Shown here in pieces: positions 1-9,575 of a stretch of 64,000 nt of DNA. Position 1 is the first letter of the stretch. Every line of letters starts with the position of its first letter. The stretch spans positions 38,891,848 to 38,955,847 of the forward strand of contig NC_079512.1 of NCBI RefSeq assembly GCF_000801105.2, given 5' to 3'. Below the pieces are notes generated by a model, which saw only the letters and a program-made list of their open reading frames with translations, had not been told where the DNA came from and made no database searches. A program made the position numbers and the translations under genes. This stretch comes from Raphanus sativus (taxonomy: Eukaryota > Streptophyta > Magnoliopsida > Brassicales > Brassicaceae).

Positions 1-2745
1 GTACCTTACACCATGGGGAAGGGGTTTAAGCTCCACCTTAGGGGCTTTGAGCTCACTCCAGTCATCTTGATGACTGTCCTCTTGTTGAGTAGCTGAAGAT
101 GCTTGTGGTAGCTCCTCATACTGCTCCTTATCCACAAACCCCTTGCGCGAATCCAACATTCTCCCATAGGCTGCACTCTCCTTGTTCTCTACTACTTGAA
201 CCTCTTTGTCTATAGTCAAAGCATGCTGTAGAGAATCTTCTAGTCCCAACTCCTCAAGAAGCTCATCAGCTAGAGCTTCCATTTCCTCTATGTAGAAGGC
301 TTGGTTTTGCACAGTTGGCTTCTTCATCATTTCCTTGATGTCAAAGTGGAGAACATGCCCTTTGCCCAGATGGAGATCAATCTTTCCTTCCTTTACATTC
401 ACTATAGCTCCTGCTGTAGCTAAGAATGGTCTACCAAGGATCAAAGGGTCTCTAGCCTCCTCATCCATCTCAAGCACCACAAAGTCTGTAGGAATCTCAC
501 AATTTCCAACCATCACTGGGAGATCTTCTAAGATACCAACAGGGAACTTCACTGATCGATCAGCCAATACCAATGAAAGTCTGCACTTCTTGTACTGAGT
601 GAATCCAAGTCTTTTCGCAACTGACAAAGGCATGAGACTGACACTAGCCCCAAGATCGCAAAGACACTTCTCAAACTCTATAGGACCAATGGCACAAGGG
701 AGTGTGAAGCATCCTGGATCTTCTAGCTTCTTTGGTATGTTCAATCTCTGGATGATTGCACTACACTCATGAGTAAGGATCATCATGCCTTCCATTTCTT
801 TCTTCTTTGCGGCTACAGCATCTTTCAAGAACTTGCTGTATTGAGGAACCAGCATGAAAGCATCAATGATAGGCATTGTGACCTGAACTTCACTCATTTG
901 TTTCTCAAAGAGTGCCTTGTACTTCTCCAACAGTTGCCTCTTGAATCTTCCAGGAAATGGGAGCTTGGGTTCATAAGGAGGAGGGATAAAAGAAGATTCT
1001 TTTGATGGAGTAGCAACTTCACCGTGTTTCACTGTTTTCTTCTCTTCTCCAATCTTCCCTTTACCCTTAGCTTCTACTATCTTTTCCAAGATCTCATCAT
1101 TGGTCTTCTCATCTACAATCACCACATCATCATCTATGTTGATGGCCACCTCCCCACCTTGTTTCTCATCATCCTTGGTGAGAACTCTTGAAGGCAACTC
1201 TTTGCCACTCCTTAGAGTGATTGCTTTCATTGTCTCCTTTGGGTTTTGCTCAGGCTTTCCGGGAAGAGTTCCTTGTTGGCGATTGGAGTTAGAACTCATA
1301 GAGGCAAACTGATTCTCCAAAGCTCTGAACTTGTTGTTGAGCTCATTGTAGCTCCCATCAATCTTTGAGTGGATGTTCTTCAACTCATAACCAATTTGCT
1401 TCTCATTTCTTGATTGAGCTTCAAGTAGTTGCTTGAACATTGATTCCACACTTGTGTCTTGAGCCTTAGGTTGAGAAGAACTTCCTTGGGCTTGAGTAGA
1501 CTGGTTTCCTTTATTGGAGAAACCAGGAGGAGGGTTTTGCTGAGGTTGATGGCTTCCTTGTTGGTTGTTCCTAGGCTGGTAACCACCTTGTTGGTTGTTG
1601 GAATAAGGTCTTTGCTGGTAGTTGTTGTACTGAAAGTTGGGCTCCTTTCTGTACCATGTACCATTGTTGTTGATGAAGCAAAGCTCTTCTTGCCCTTCTA
1701 AACCATCAACTTCATTCACCTTAGGAGGAACCTCTTGACTAGGATCACCAACAAAGCTAACCTGCTCCTTCTTGGATTGGTTTGAAAGAACCAAGTCCAA
1801 CTTGTCTTGCAAAGACTTGATATCTCTCCTTGTCTGCTGGTCATCCCCTCTGTTGGCTCTATCATACTCCTCATTGTAGACTGAGTCACTCTTTGCCATG
1901 TTCTCCACCAGTTCCTCTGCATCCTCCACCGTTCTGCCCAAGAAGAAACCATTACTAGCAGTGTCAAGCCTGTTTCTGCAAGATGGGAGAACTCCTCTGT
2001 AGAAAGTGCTAAGCAAGCTCTCCTTGCTGAAACCATGATGAGGACACTGAGCTTGGTAGTCCTTGAATCTCTCCCATGCCTCATTGAAGCTCTCTAGATT
2101 CTTCTGCTGGAAACCAGAAATCTCGTTCCTTATCTTAGCTGTCCTTGAGGTAGAGAAGAATTTCTCCAAGAAGGCTTCCTTACATCCCTCCCAAGTGGTG
2201 ATAGTGTCACTTGGGACAGACCTCTCCCACTGATGTGCCTTGTCTCCCAAAGAGAAGGGAAACAACTTCAGCTTGAATGCATCTTCAGAGACACCATTTG
2301 TCTTGGACAAACTACAATACTGATCAAACTTGTACAAATGATCGATAGGATCTTCAGCTGCCAGGCCATGAAACTTGTTGTGCTCAATTGTGTTGAGTAG
2401 CCCTGACTTGATCTCGAAGTTGTTGTTCTCCACCGGTGGTGCTCTGATTCCCAACCTATGACCATGAATGTGAGGACGATCATAGGTTCCAATGGCGCGA
2501 GCTTGGCGCTGTGGGTGTTGTGGTCGAAGGTTGGCAGCTCCTTGACCATTTCCCTCTTGGGCAGCTCCCAAAGGGATCTCCCCATCTTGATTCTGGTTCT
2601 GATGGTGAGCCATATCAAAACCCAATCTGTTGAAATGAGCCTGTTGCTCCTCTTCTCTCCTTCTTCTTGTATTCTCTCTTTCCAAAGCCCGGATGTCTGG
2701 TACTAGAGGAGTGAGGTTTGTAGTCCCTCTACTTCTCAAGTTCAT
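1..2745 (-). CDS. gag-protease polyprotein (distal gag copy), open at left edge
   Basis: From an ATG at 2745 the frame appears open to base 1, giving about 915 codons with no stop found by eye. The first two thirds are gag: a retrotransposon gag domain around residues 115-235, then an Asn/Gln-rich stretch around 375-450. A protease follows, with active-site sequence CDLGASVSLMP (Asp codon 655-657, about residue 697) and a later ILGRPFL strand. The final residues LKPLPHGVRY resemble the run into the pol region. Gag forms the particle and the protease cuts the polyprotein. This copy lies downstream of a second complete gag start, so ribosomes would have to reach its ATG past the 634-codon upstream frame. 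Confidence 0.88.
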   Translation of the reverse strand, partial: MNLRSRGTTNLTPLVPDIRALERENTRRRREEEQQAHFNRLGFDMAHHQNQNQDGEIPLGAAQEGNGQGAANLRPQHPQRQARAIGTYDRPHIHGHRLGIRAPPVENNNFEIKSGLLNTIEHNKFHGLAAEDPIDHLYKFDQYCSLSKTNGVSEDAFKLKLFPFSLGDKAHQWERSVPSDTITTWEGCKEAFLEKFFSTSRTAKIRNEISGFQQKNLESFNEAWERFKDYQAQCPHHGFSKESLLSTFYRGVLPSCRNRLDTASNGFFLGRTVEDAEELVENMAKSDSVYNEEYDRANRGDDQQTRRDIKSLQDKLDLVLSNQSKKEQVSFVGDPSQEVPPKVNEVDGLEGQEELCFINNNGTWYRKEPNFQYNNYQQRPYSNNQQGGYQPRNNQQGSHQPQQNPPPGFSNKGNQSTQAQGSSSQPKAQDTSVESMFKQLLEAQSRNEKQIGYELKNIHSKIDGSYNELNNKFRALENQFASMSSNSNRQQGTLPGKPEQNPKETMKAITLRSGKELPSRVLTKDDEKQGGEVAINIDDDVVIVDEKTNDEILEKIVEAKGKGKIGEEKKTVKHGEVATPSKESSFIPPPYEPKLPFPGRFKRQLLEKYKALFEKQMSEVQVTMPIIDAFMLVPQYSKFLKDAVAAKKKEMEGMMILTHECSAIIQRLNIPKKLEDPGCFTLPCAIGPIEFEKCLCDLGASVSLMPLSVAKRLGFTQYKKCRLSLVLADRSVKFPVGILEDLPVMVGNCEIPTDFVVLEMDEEARDPLILGRPFLATAGAIVNVKEGKIDLHLGKGHVLHFDIKEMMKKPTVQNQAFYIEEMEALADELLEELGLEDSLQHALTIDKEVQVVENKESAAYGRMLDSRKGFVDKEQYEELPQASSATQQEDSHQDDWSELKAPKVELKPLPHGVRY

Positions 2746-4764
2746 ACACCTGAAATGAAAAAGAAAGAGGAAAAAGCAGAGCCAATATCACAATAACAAT
2801 AAAAATGACTTAGTCTCAGGCATTGTGACCTGAACTTCACTCATTTGTTTCTCAAAGAGTGCCTTGTACTTCTCCAACAGTTGCCTCTTGAATCTTCCAG
2901 GAAATGGGAGCTTGGGTTCATAAGGAGGAGGGATAAAAGAAGATTCTTTTGATGGAGTAGCAACTTCACCGTGTTTCACTGTTTTCTTCTCTTCTCCAAT
3001 CTTCCCTTTACCCTTAGCTTCTACTATCTTTTCCAAGATCTCATCATTGGTCTTCTCATCTACAATCACCACATCATCATCTGTGTTGATGGCCACCTCC
3101 CCACCTTGTTTCTCATCATCCTTGGTGAGAACTCTTGAAGGCAACTCTTTGCCACTCCTTAGAGTGATTGCTTTCATTGTCTCCTTTGGGTTTTGCTCAG
3201 GCTTTCCGGGAAGAGTTCCTTGTTGGCGATTGGAGTTAGAACTCATAGAGGCAAACTGATTCTCCAAAGCTCTGAACTTGTTGTTGAGCTCATTGTAGCT
3301 CCCATCAATCTTTGAGTGGATGTTCTTCAACTCATAACCAATTTGCTTCTCATTTCTTGATTGAGCTTCAAGTAGTTGCTTGAACATTGATTCCACACTT
3401 GTGTCTTGAGCCTTAGGTTGAGAAGAACTTCCTTGGGCTTGAGTAGACTGGTTTCCTTTATTGGAGAAACCAGGAGGAGGGTTTTGCTGAGGTTGATGGC
3501 TTCCTTGTTGGTTGTTCCTAGGCTGGTAACCACCTTGTTGGTTGTTGGAATAAGGTCTTTGCTGGTAGTTGTTGTACTGAAAGTTGGGCTCCTTTCTGTA
3601 CCATGTACCATTGTTGTTGATGAAGCAAAGCTCTTCTTGCCCTTCTAAACCATCAACTTCATTCACCTTAGGAGGAACCTCTTGACTAGGATCACCAACA
3701 AAGCTAACCTGCTCCTTCTTGGATTGGTTTGAAAGAACCAAGTCCAACTTGTCTTGCAAAGACTTGATATCTCTCCTTGTCTGCTGGTCATCCCCTCTGT
3801 TGGCTCTATCATACTCCTCATTGTAGACTGAGTCACTCTTTGCCATGTTCTCCACCAGTTCCTTTGCATCCTCCACCGTTCTGCCCAAGAAGAAACCATT
3901 ACTAGCAGTGTCAAGCCTGTTTCTGCAAGATGGGAGAACTCCTCTGTAGAAAGTGCTAAGCAAGCTCTCCTTGCTGAAACCATGATGAGGACACTGAGCT
4001 TGGTAGTCCTTGAATCTCTCCCATGCCTCATTGAAGCTCTCTAGATTCTTCTGCTGGAAACCAGAAATCTCGTTCCTTATCTTAGCTGTCCTTGAGGTAG
4101 AGAAGAATTTCTCCAAGAAGGCTTCCTTACATCCCTCCCAAGTGGTGATAGTGTCACTTGGGACAGACCTCTCCCACTGATGTGCCTTGTCTCCCAAAGA
4201 GAAGGGAAACAACTTCAGCTTGAATGCATCTTCAGAGACACCATTTGTCTTGGACAAACTACAATACTGATCAAACTTGTACAAATGATCGATAGGATCT
4301 TCAGCTGCCAGGCCATGAAACTTGTTGTGCTCAATTGTGTTGAGTAGCCCTGACTTGATCTCGAAGTTGTTGTTCTCCACCGGTGGTGCTCTGATTCCCA
4401 ACCTATGACCATGAATGTGAGGACGATCATAGGTTCCAATGGCGCGAGCTTGGCGCTGTGGGTGTTGTGGTCGAAGGTTGGCAGCTCCTTGACCATTTCC
4501 CTCTTGGGCAGCTCCCAAAGGGATCTCCCCATCTTGATTCTGGTTCTGATGGTGAGCCATATCAAAACCCAATCTGTTGAAATGAGCCTGTTGCTCCTCT
4601 TCTCTCCTTCTTCTTGTATTCTCTCTTTCCAAAGCCCGGATGTCTGGTACTAGAGGAGTGAGGTTTGTAGTCCCTCTACTTCTCAAGTTCATACACCTGA
4701 AATGAAAAAGAAAGAGGAAAAAGCAGAGCCAATATCACAATAACAATAAAAATGACTTAGTCTC
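871..4764. repeat. tandem duplication of leader plus gag, unit 1947 bp
   Basis: Bases 871-2817 and 2818-4764 are two head-to-tail copies at an offset of exactly 1947 bp (649 codons). By eye only two substitutions separate them (1136 versus 3083, and 1917 versus 3864). The junction shares a single A. Each unit holds the 75-bp leader and gag up to the MPE codons. Near identity means a recent event, or an assembly artefact of a repeated element. Confidence 0.93.
2788..4692 (-). CDS. truncated gag (LTR-proximal copy)
   Basis: 634 codons starting MNLRSRGTTNLTPLVPD, close to the LTR and so likely the first ORF on the element transcript. It carries the gag domain (W-E-R-S-V-P and F-L-E-K-F-F motifs around residues 170-195), a short coiled-coil-like stretch and a Gln/Asn-rich region. 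No CCHC zinc knuckle is visible. The reading frame ends just after MPE, where it crosses the duplication junction at about 2818 and runs into the leader of the distal copy. It gains about eight foreign residues and a stop, so this copy has lost the link to protease and pol. Confidence 0.85.
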   Translation of the reverse strand: MNLRSRGTTNLTPLVPDIRALERENTRRRREEEQQAHFNRLGFDMAHHQNQNQDGEIPLGAAQEGNGQGAANLRPQHPQRQARAIGTYDRPHIHGHRLGIRAPPVENNNFEIKSGLLNTIEHNKFHGLAAEDPIDHLYKFDQYCSLSKTNGVSEDAFKLKLFPFSLGDKAHQWERSVPSDTITTWEGCKEAFLEKFFSTSRTAKIRNEISGFQQKNLESFNEAWERFKDYQAQCPHHGFSKESLLSTFYRGVLPSCRNRLDTASNGFFLGRTVEDAKELVENMAKSDSVYNEEYDRANRGDDQQTRRDIKSLQDKLDLVLSNQSKKEQVSFVGDPSQEVPPKVNEVDGLEGQEELCFINNNGTWYRKEPNFQYNNYQQRPYSNNQQGGYQPRNNQQGSHQPQQNPPPGFSNKGNQSTQAQGSSSQPKAQDTSVESMFKQLLEAQSRNEKQIGYELKNIHSKIDGSYNELNNKFRALENQFASMSSNSNRQQGTLPGKPEQNPKETMKAITLRSGKELPSRVLTKDDEKQGGEVAINTDDDVVIVDEKTNDEILEKIVEAKGKGKIGEEKKTVKHGEVATPSKESSFIPPPYEPKLPFPGRFKRQLLEKYKALFEKQMSEVQVTMPETKSFLLLL

Positions 4765-4800
4765 AAGCAAATGACTAAATCCCAATGTCAAAATCACAAC

Positions 4801-4819
4801 ATCCCCGGCAACGGCGCCA
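4801..4819 (-). other. primer binding site complementary to tRNA-Asp 3' end
   Basis: On the minus strand the sequence is TGGCGCCGTTGCCGGGGAT. It is the exact complement of the 3' end of plant tRNA-Asp(GUC) including CCA, as I recall that tRNA. It lies 3 bp inside the LTR terminal TG/CA at 4823, where a PBS belongs. Confidence 0.9.
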
Positions 4820-5670
4820 ATTTGATAACAGGACTTTTCAGGTCCTTATCAAATGCAGTAGTATAAAAGGTTGTCGAACCAATCCTAGGTGATTTCAATG
4901 CACTGAGAATACAAATCCATGCTTAATCTAAGCGCAACCAAAAGTGAGATGAGTTTTAAACTAGAGTAATACTAAAATGCAGTAAAACTGTAAACTTTCT
5001 TTGATTATGAGATGGGAGAACTCATGGGAATAGGGATTAGATCTTGGGTGATCAAGTTTTGAACTAAAGGGGATGACTTTCAATCAATCTAGCAATCTTA
5101 GGCCTAGACACAATGCTAAACAAGCTCTATCCCTAGATGAATGTTCATTTGCTAAAGCAACTCAAGCATCAAATTCCTTTGGTTGAATATTGCTAAAGCA
5201 ATCATTAAAAACAAGCCTACTAGCCATCTTAACACCTTTAACAACAAATTCCTTTGGCAAAGTGTGTTAAGAGCTTAGAAGAGTTGACTCAGACATTTCA
5301 TCAAACACCTTCCGGGTGTGAAATGTCTAGAGATCAACCTTTGAGAGGCCAACTCAAAAGAAGCAATAAGACTACTCTAATAGCAAGGAAATAGATAGAT
5401 AGAACATAAAACCCTTTAGATCTAGCTTAATCACCCTTGATCTCCCTAACCCATGAATCCTAAGAGGACTACTCACTAATCACCATGATCCTTCTCAAAC
5501 CCATAAGAGATTCAAGCTTAATCATGAAAAGAAAGAAAATAAGAACTCAAAATAACTCAAGAACACAAGAACAAAATGATGATTTGATTCAAAGGAAAGA
5601 ACTTTATCACCAAAAGGTTTGTGTTTTCTTCAGAGATAATAAGATAATCCCATCATTTGGGTCTAAAAAG

Positions 5671-5680
5671 TATTTATATG
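5671..5680 (-). promoter_or_regulatory. TATA box of LTR promoter
   Basis: Minus-strand CATATAAATA lies in the LTR, oriented toward gag. The GC-rich repeat island sits directly upstream in the direction of transcription. Confidence 0.55.
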
Positions 5681-5756
5681 ATCCTTCCAAACCCTAATGG
5701 TTGATAATAAAAGGTCTAAAAAACCCTTAAAAGCATTACAAGTCGCATAAGTAAAA

Positions 5757-6060
5757 ACACGCAGCGGAGTCGCAACCCCGCTGGCTAACCCCGCTCCGGC
5801 CATTTTGCTTCGTCTCCTGTGGTAAACCCGAGCGGCCTTGGTGACTCCGCTCCGTATGGCTGCTCAACCCCGCTCCGGACCTCACACCGGTGTCGTGACT
5901 CCGCTCCAAGACCCCGCTCCAGCCACTTCACACCGTTTCTCGTCGTAAACCCGAGCGGTGTTACTTACGCCGCTCCAAGTACTCGTTCCGACCTCGCTCT
6001 GGATCACAGCGGACCTGCGAACCCGCTCCAAACACCCCGCTCCAGACGCTAATTTGCACA
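5757..6060. repeat. GC-rich degenerate repeats (CCCGCTCC core) in LTR U3
   Basis: About 300 bp of GC-rich sequence within AT-rich DNA, with at least ten copies of CCGCTCC or close variants at irregular spacing of roughly 10-40 bp. It lies upstream of the LTR TATA box and could be an enhancer array. No function is shown. Confidence 0.7.
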
Positions 6061-6602
6061 ATCCCCACCTTTCACCCCTTTTGATCCATAACTCATCTCA
6101 AACACCTCCAAAAACTCCATAGCATGCTCCAACACCTGATAAGGACTTATGCATGCAAAATGCAAGCTAAAGAAGCCTAAATCCTATTCTAAATGATCAA
6201 AATGTGCAAGATATCAAAGCTAAAAACATGCAAATGCACAAGATATCATCAAACCGAATACTCGTCTCTACGGAACAAATATAAGCCATATAGCGAATAC
6301 AAAACAACTATCTAGTAATTGTGCATATCTTGCTAAAAACACTGATGTTACAAATACGAAAGAGTTTAATTTTATATAACTTAGAATTTCTTTGGTAATA
6401 TACTAAAGAACCTTAAAATTATTAAACCATAATATAACACTCTACTGTTTTTATAGAGAAAATGTTTCAAAAAATATTTTTTAATATTTTCATTGCAATT
6501 TTTATTAGATAATAATAGTAAATTATAAATTTTAAAGAAGTTAATTATATTTTATTAAATTTTGTTTGGATTAAAATTTTAGAAAATAGTTATAATAATA
6601 TA

Positions 6603-6860
6603 CTCCCTCCGTTTTCTTTTATAAGTCGTTTTAGAGAAATTTTTTTGTTCCAAATTATATGACGTTTTCGGTTTTCTATGTAAAATTTATTAACAGTTAA
6701 TGTTGTATGACTACTGATAATATGTATTCTATTTTTTCATTGGTTGATTTGTGGTTATGTAAATAATTAATGATGTTTTGTCTAGAAAATATAAGAAATT
6801 TATGTTTTTCTTAATCTATGTGCAAGATTCTAAAACGACTTATAAAAAAAACGGAGGGAG
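6603..6860. mobile_element. Stowaway-like MITE (Tc1/mariner)
   Basis: 258 bp with terminal inverted repeats starting CTCCCTCCGTTTT and continuing through a TATAAGTCGTTTTAGA motif matched at the right end. It is flanked by TA on both sides. There is no coding capacity. The CTCCCTCCGT terminus and TA target are typical of Stowaway elements. Confidence 0.9.
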
Positions 6861-7507
6861 TAGTATTATATTTATAATCATTAAATATTTTCTTAATCTG
6901 CATTAAACTCCAGAACATTTATTTATTAGAGTTTGGGATTTGCACTTTTATGTTAGTCTTACAAATTACATACTATGAAAATGGACTTAATACAAGCAAT
7001 GTTGTCACCGAATTTGATGGTTAACGTTAACTCGATCAAATGTTAATTTGCAATCGTATGTGTGCTAAAGTAATGATTATATACATCGTCGATGCATGCG
7101 CACCACTCGTGACTTTAGTTTCCTTTCAGGACATTCAAGCAAAGCTTTAACTAACATATACGTTTCTTGTCGGACGGTATTGGTAGTAACACTATGTGTC
7201 TTTCCATTATTAAATTCAGCTTTCTCCATAAGCTGCGTCAATATTCTGATATGCATTTTCTTTTTCTCCCTCAAAATAATACAAATGATCTCGAACTTAA
7301 AATAAATTGCGATATTTACTTTGGATGTGAATGAAAGCTCACAAAAGTTCCTACCATAGGTCCATATACCATGATCTAATATTTCCAAACTATTACTGTT
7401 TACATATGTAAAGCAAGTCTAATTAAGAAACATAAATTTTGTATTTAGACGATCATTTTTGTTTCTTTTGACATTCTCTCATGATAATCATTTGTAGTCT
7501 CAAGTTA

Positions 7508-7759
7508 GAGTATCTCCAACGGTTCACTCTATTTTCTACTTTAAAACAGAGTGACTCTATAATAGAGATGAAGTTTTCTCCAATGGTACTCTATTTTAGA
7601 GTAGAAAATAAGGTGATGAACAAAAAAAACAACATACTCTATATTTGGAGTAAACCTATTTTTCACTCTATTATAGAGTGAAAAATAGAATACCATTGAA
7701 GCATTTTTTACTCTAAACTCTATTTTAGAGTGAAAAATAAAGTGGGATTGGAGATGATC
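7508..7759. mobile_element. Tourist/Harbinger-like MITE with internal palindromes
   Basis: Ends GAGTATCTCCAAC and GATTGGAGATGATC form an imperfect inverted repeat, flanked by TTA on both sides (3-bp target duplication). The interior is built from many copies of ACTCTATTTTAGAGT-like palindromes, so the single strand can fold into nested hairpins. Related copies are at 16224-16470 and, more decayed, about 29732-29975. Confidence 0.75.
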
Positions 7760-8943
7760 TTATAGTGAACTCCGAAATCATTGTTGGTGAGATGACGTAA
7801 GTTACTTATGCAACTCTTGTTAAGTCGAATTCACAAATAGTACTATGCTTCTTTATTTTTGTGTGCAAAGTTTGTCTTTCTTATTTGTACATTTGTTAAA
7901 CCAGAGTTCAAACAACATTGCAACCTTACACAGCTCTTATGACATACTAAAGCAATCTACACTTATCCCATTTGATATGTATAATCAACACTGGAATTGT
8001 TTTTACTATTTGAAGTTTTGTATTGTTATAATACATAGATAGCACTTGTATCGTGTTAGTCTTCTATATTATCTCATGAGATATAAGTTAACGAAGATGC
8101 TGTTCAAATCGCTTAGCAAGCTTGGACCCAACGTTTCGTAGTTATATTTTGCTGTAGTAAATAAATTATTTTAGCCACACGTTAACCTCGATAATTTGTA
8201 ACGCTGTCGTAATAAACTGTTGCACATAATTCCACATCGAACCCAAACACGCTTACTAACCACATTAATGAAACAAGGTTACACTTTTTTTCTTAATTAC
8301 ACCTATTTACATGTAGTAGTCAGACTCGCAGTTGATGCTAATATCACTCAATACATTGTATCAAGAATAAAGTGGCCCACTCCATATAACCAAAATCATC
8401 AAGGCGAAGACAAAGATGGTCCAAAAATATCATTGGAACCACGTGATTCTTGGTAAATATTTGGTACTCCACTCAATTCTATTATTCATTACTTGAATAG
8501 GACAATTCTATTATTTGTTTTCTGAGATTAAAAAATCTCACTGATGCAAAAAAGATAAATAAAATCTAACTTAAAAGAGTATAAATTAGATACACACTAT
8601 ACATATGTATTGTAAATCTCACTCAAAGCATACCCTTTGTTTCCTTCTGCAAATTCCAGTGAAGCTCCACCGTAAATATACAGTTAAGAATTACAACACT
8701 ATAAGTATACATCATATACAAAATGTTTATAAATCATAAAGAACTTTTATACGAATGTTACCAAAACTATCTAATAAATCCACAGGTTACAGCTACTTTT
8801 CCTGTTTTCAACACCGTTACAGCTAGCATGCATATAGATCACAAGTAAAGAAAATCTAGTAAAAAGTAAAATCCAAAACAAAAACCCAATAAATAAATCA
8901 TACAAACTGGGAAAATGTCCCAATACTTCAAATAGCCTACATT

Positions 8944-8980
8944 TTTTTTTTTGCTAAAATATAATGTCAAAATATATAAA
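8944..8980 (-). mobile_element. tiny A-tailed insertion, 14-bp target duplication
   Basis: A 37-bp insertion lies between perfect copies of AAATAGCCTACATT (8930-8943 and 8981-8994). On the minus strand it ends TATTTTAGC followed by a run of A. The shape fits a severely 5'-truncated LINE or SINE insertion made by target-primed reverse transcription. Confidence 0.75.
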
Positions 8981-9575
8981 AAATAGCCTACATTGTTGAA
9001 CATCTTACGTTCCAACAGTGAAACTACGACCATACTTAAATGATGAGATTTGGGACCATGTTTTACAAAACTCGAAGACTTCCACTCGGATATTTAATAT
9101 TTAACCAATGTCGATATATATACTCCATGTAATTACTTGAAATAATAGTCTCAAAGGAGGAAATTATAAGCTAAAATTTTTGTTTACCCATAAAGCAAAA
9201 GAACTAAACAAAGAAGAAGAATATAAAGCAAAGTTATTAATAAAAAGCATGGGATATATATGTTGTAACATGTCCGAGATCCGGAATGTATTTTTAGGTA
9301 CACCATTCTTGTCTCCTCCCAAAGCTTCATCTCTCTCAACCAATTATCTTTCAGTATTATTATCTTTTTCATTTATAAAAAAATAATAATATCTCTCTCA
9401 CATTAAAAAAGAAAAAATCTCTAAATAGTATACACAAAATGTTACACTTCTGCCTCGTTCTTCTCCCCATCTCTCATCTTCTCGAGCTCTGCTCAAGCTC
9501 TCTTCTTCCTATGGCAAGTCTCTCTCAAGTCATTATCTAGCTTCTTTTTTTATTAAAGTTCTTAATAACTTTTCA

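Larger units (their letters stand above)
1..6251 (-). mobile_element. Ty3/gypsy LTR retrotransposon, Athila-like, left-truncated by window
   Basis: The element reads on the minus strand: an LTR (from 4823 outward), a primer binding site at 4801-4819, a short leader, gag (duplicated), then an aspartic protease running off the window at base 1. The gag plus protease order, the D-L-G-A-S protease active site and the tRNA-Asp primer site fit plant Ty3/gypsy elements of the Athila group. Reverse transcriptase, RNase H, integrase and the 3' LTR would lie to the left and are not visible. The outer LTR boundary is uncertain, either about 6251 or about 6352. A target duplication cannot be tested with only one end present. 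Confidence 0.9.
4823..6251 (-). repeat. 5' LTR of the gypsy element (outer end uncertain)
   Basis: On the plus strand the inner end begins TGATAACAGG next to the PBS. The outer end is either ATCATCA at about 6251, which restores an inverted TGAT, or TGTTACA at about 6352. The LTR holds a TATA box at 5671-5680 and a GC-rich repeated island at 5757-6060. The small ORFs inside it look random. Confidence 0.75.
6252..9575. other. intergenic region upstream of GRF2
   Basis: AT-rich and without a credible coding region. It holds a Stowaway-like MITE (6603-6860), a Harbinger-like MITE (7508-7759) and a tiny A-tailed insertion (8944-8980). The last 150 bp before GRF2 are CT-rich, as in a plant 5' leader. 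Confidence 0.8.

Noticed and set aside
5485..5697. 70-codon ORF in the LTR
   Set aside because: Lys-rich and AT-driven, opposite to the element's coding strand, with no domain.
6340..6357. LTR end at about 6352 (TGTTACA) with AATAC as target site
   Set aside because: Possible, but the inverted TGAT at 4823 and 6251 fits better. Only one LTR is in the window, so neither is proven.
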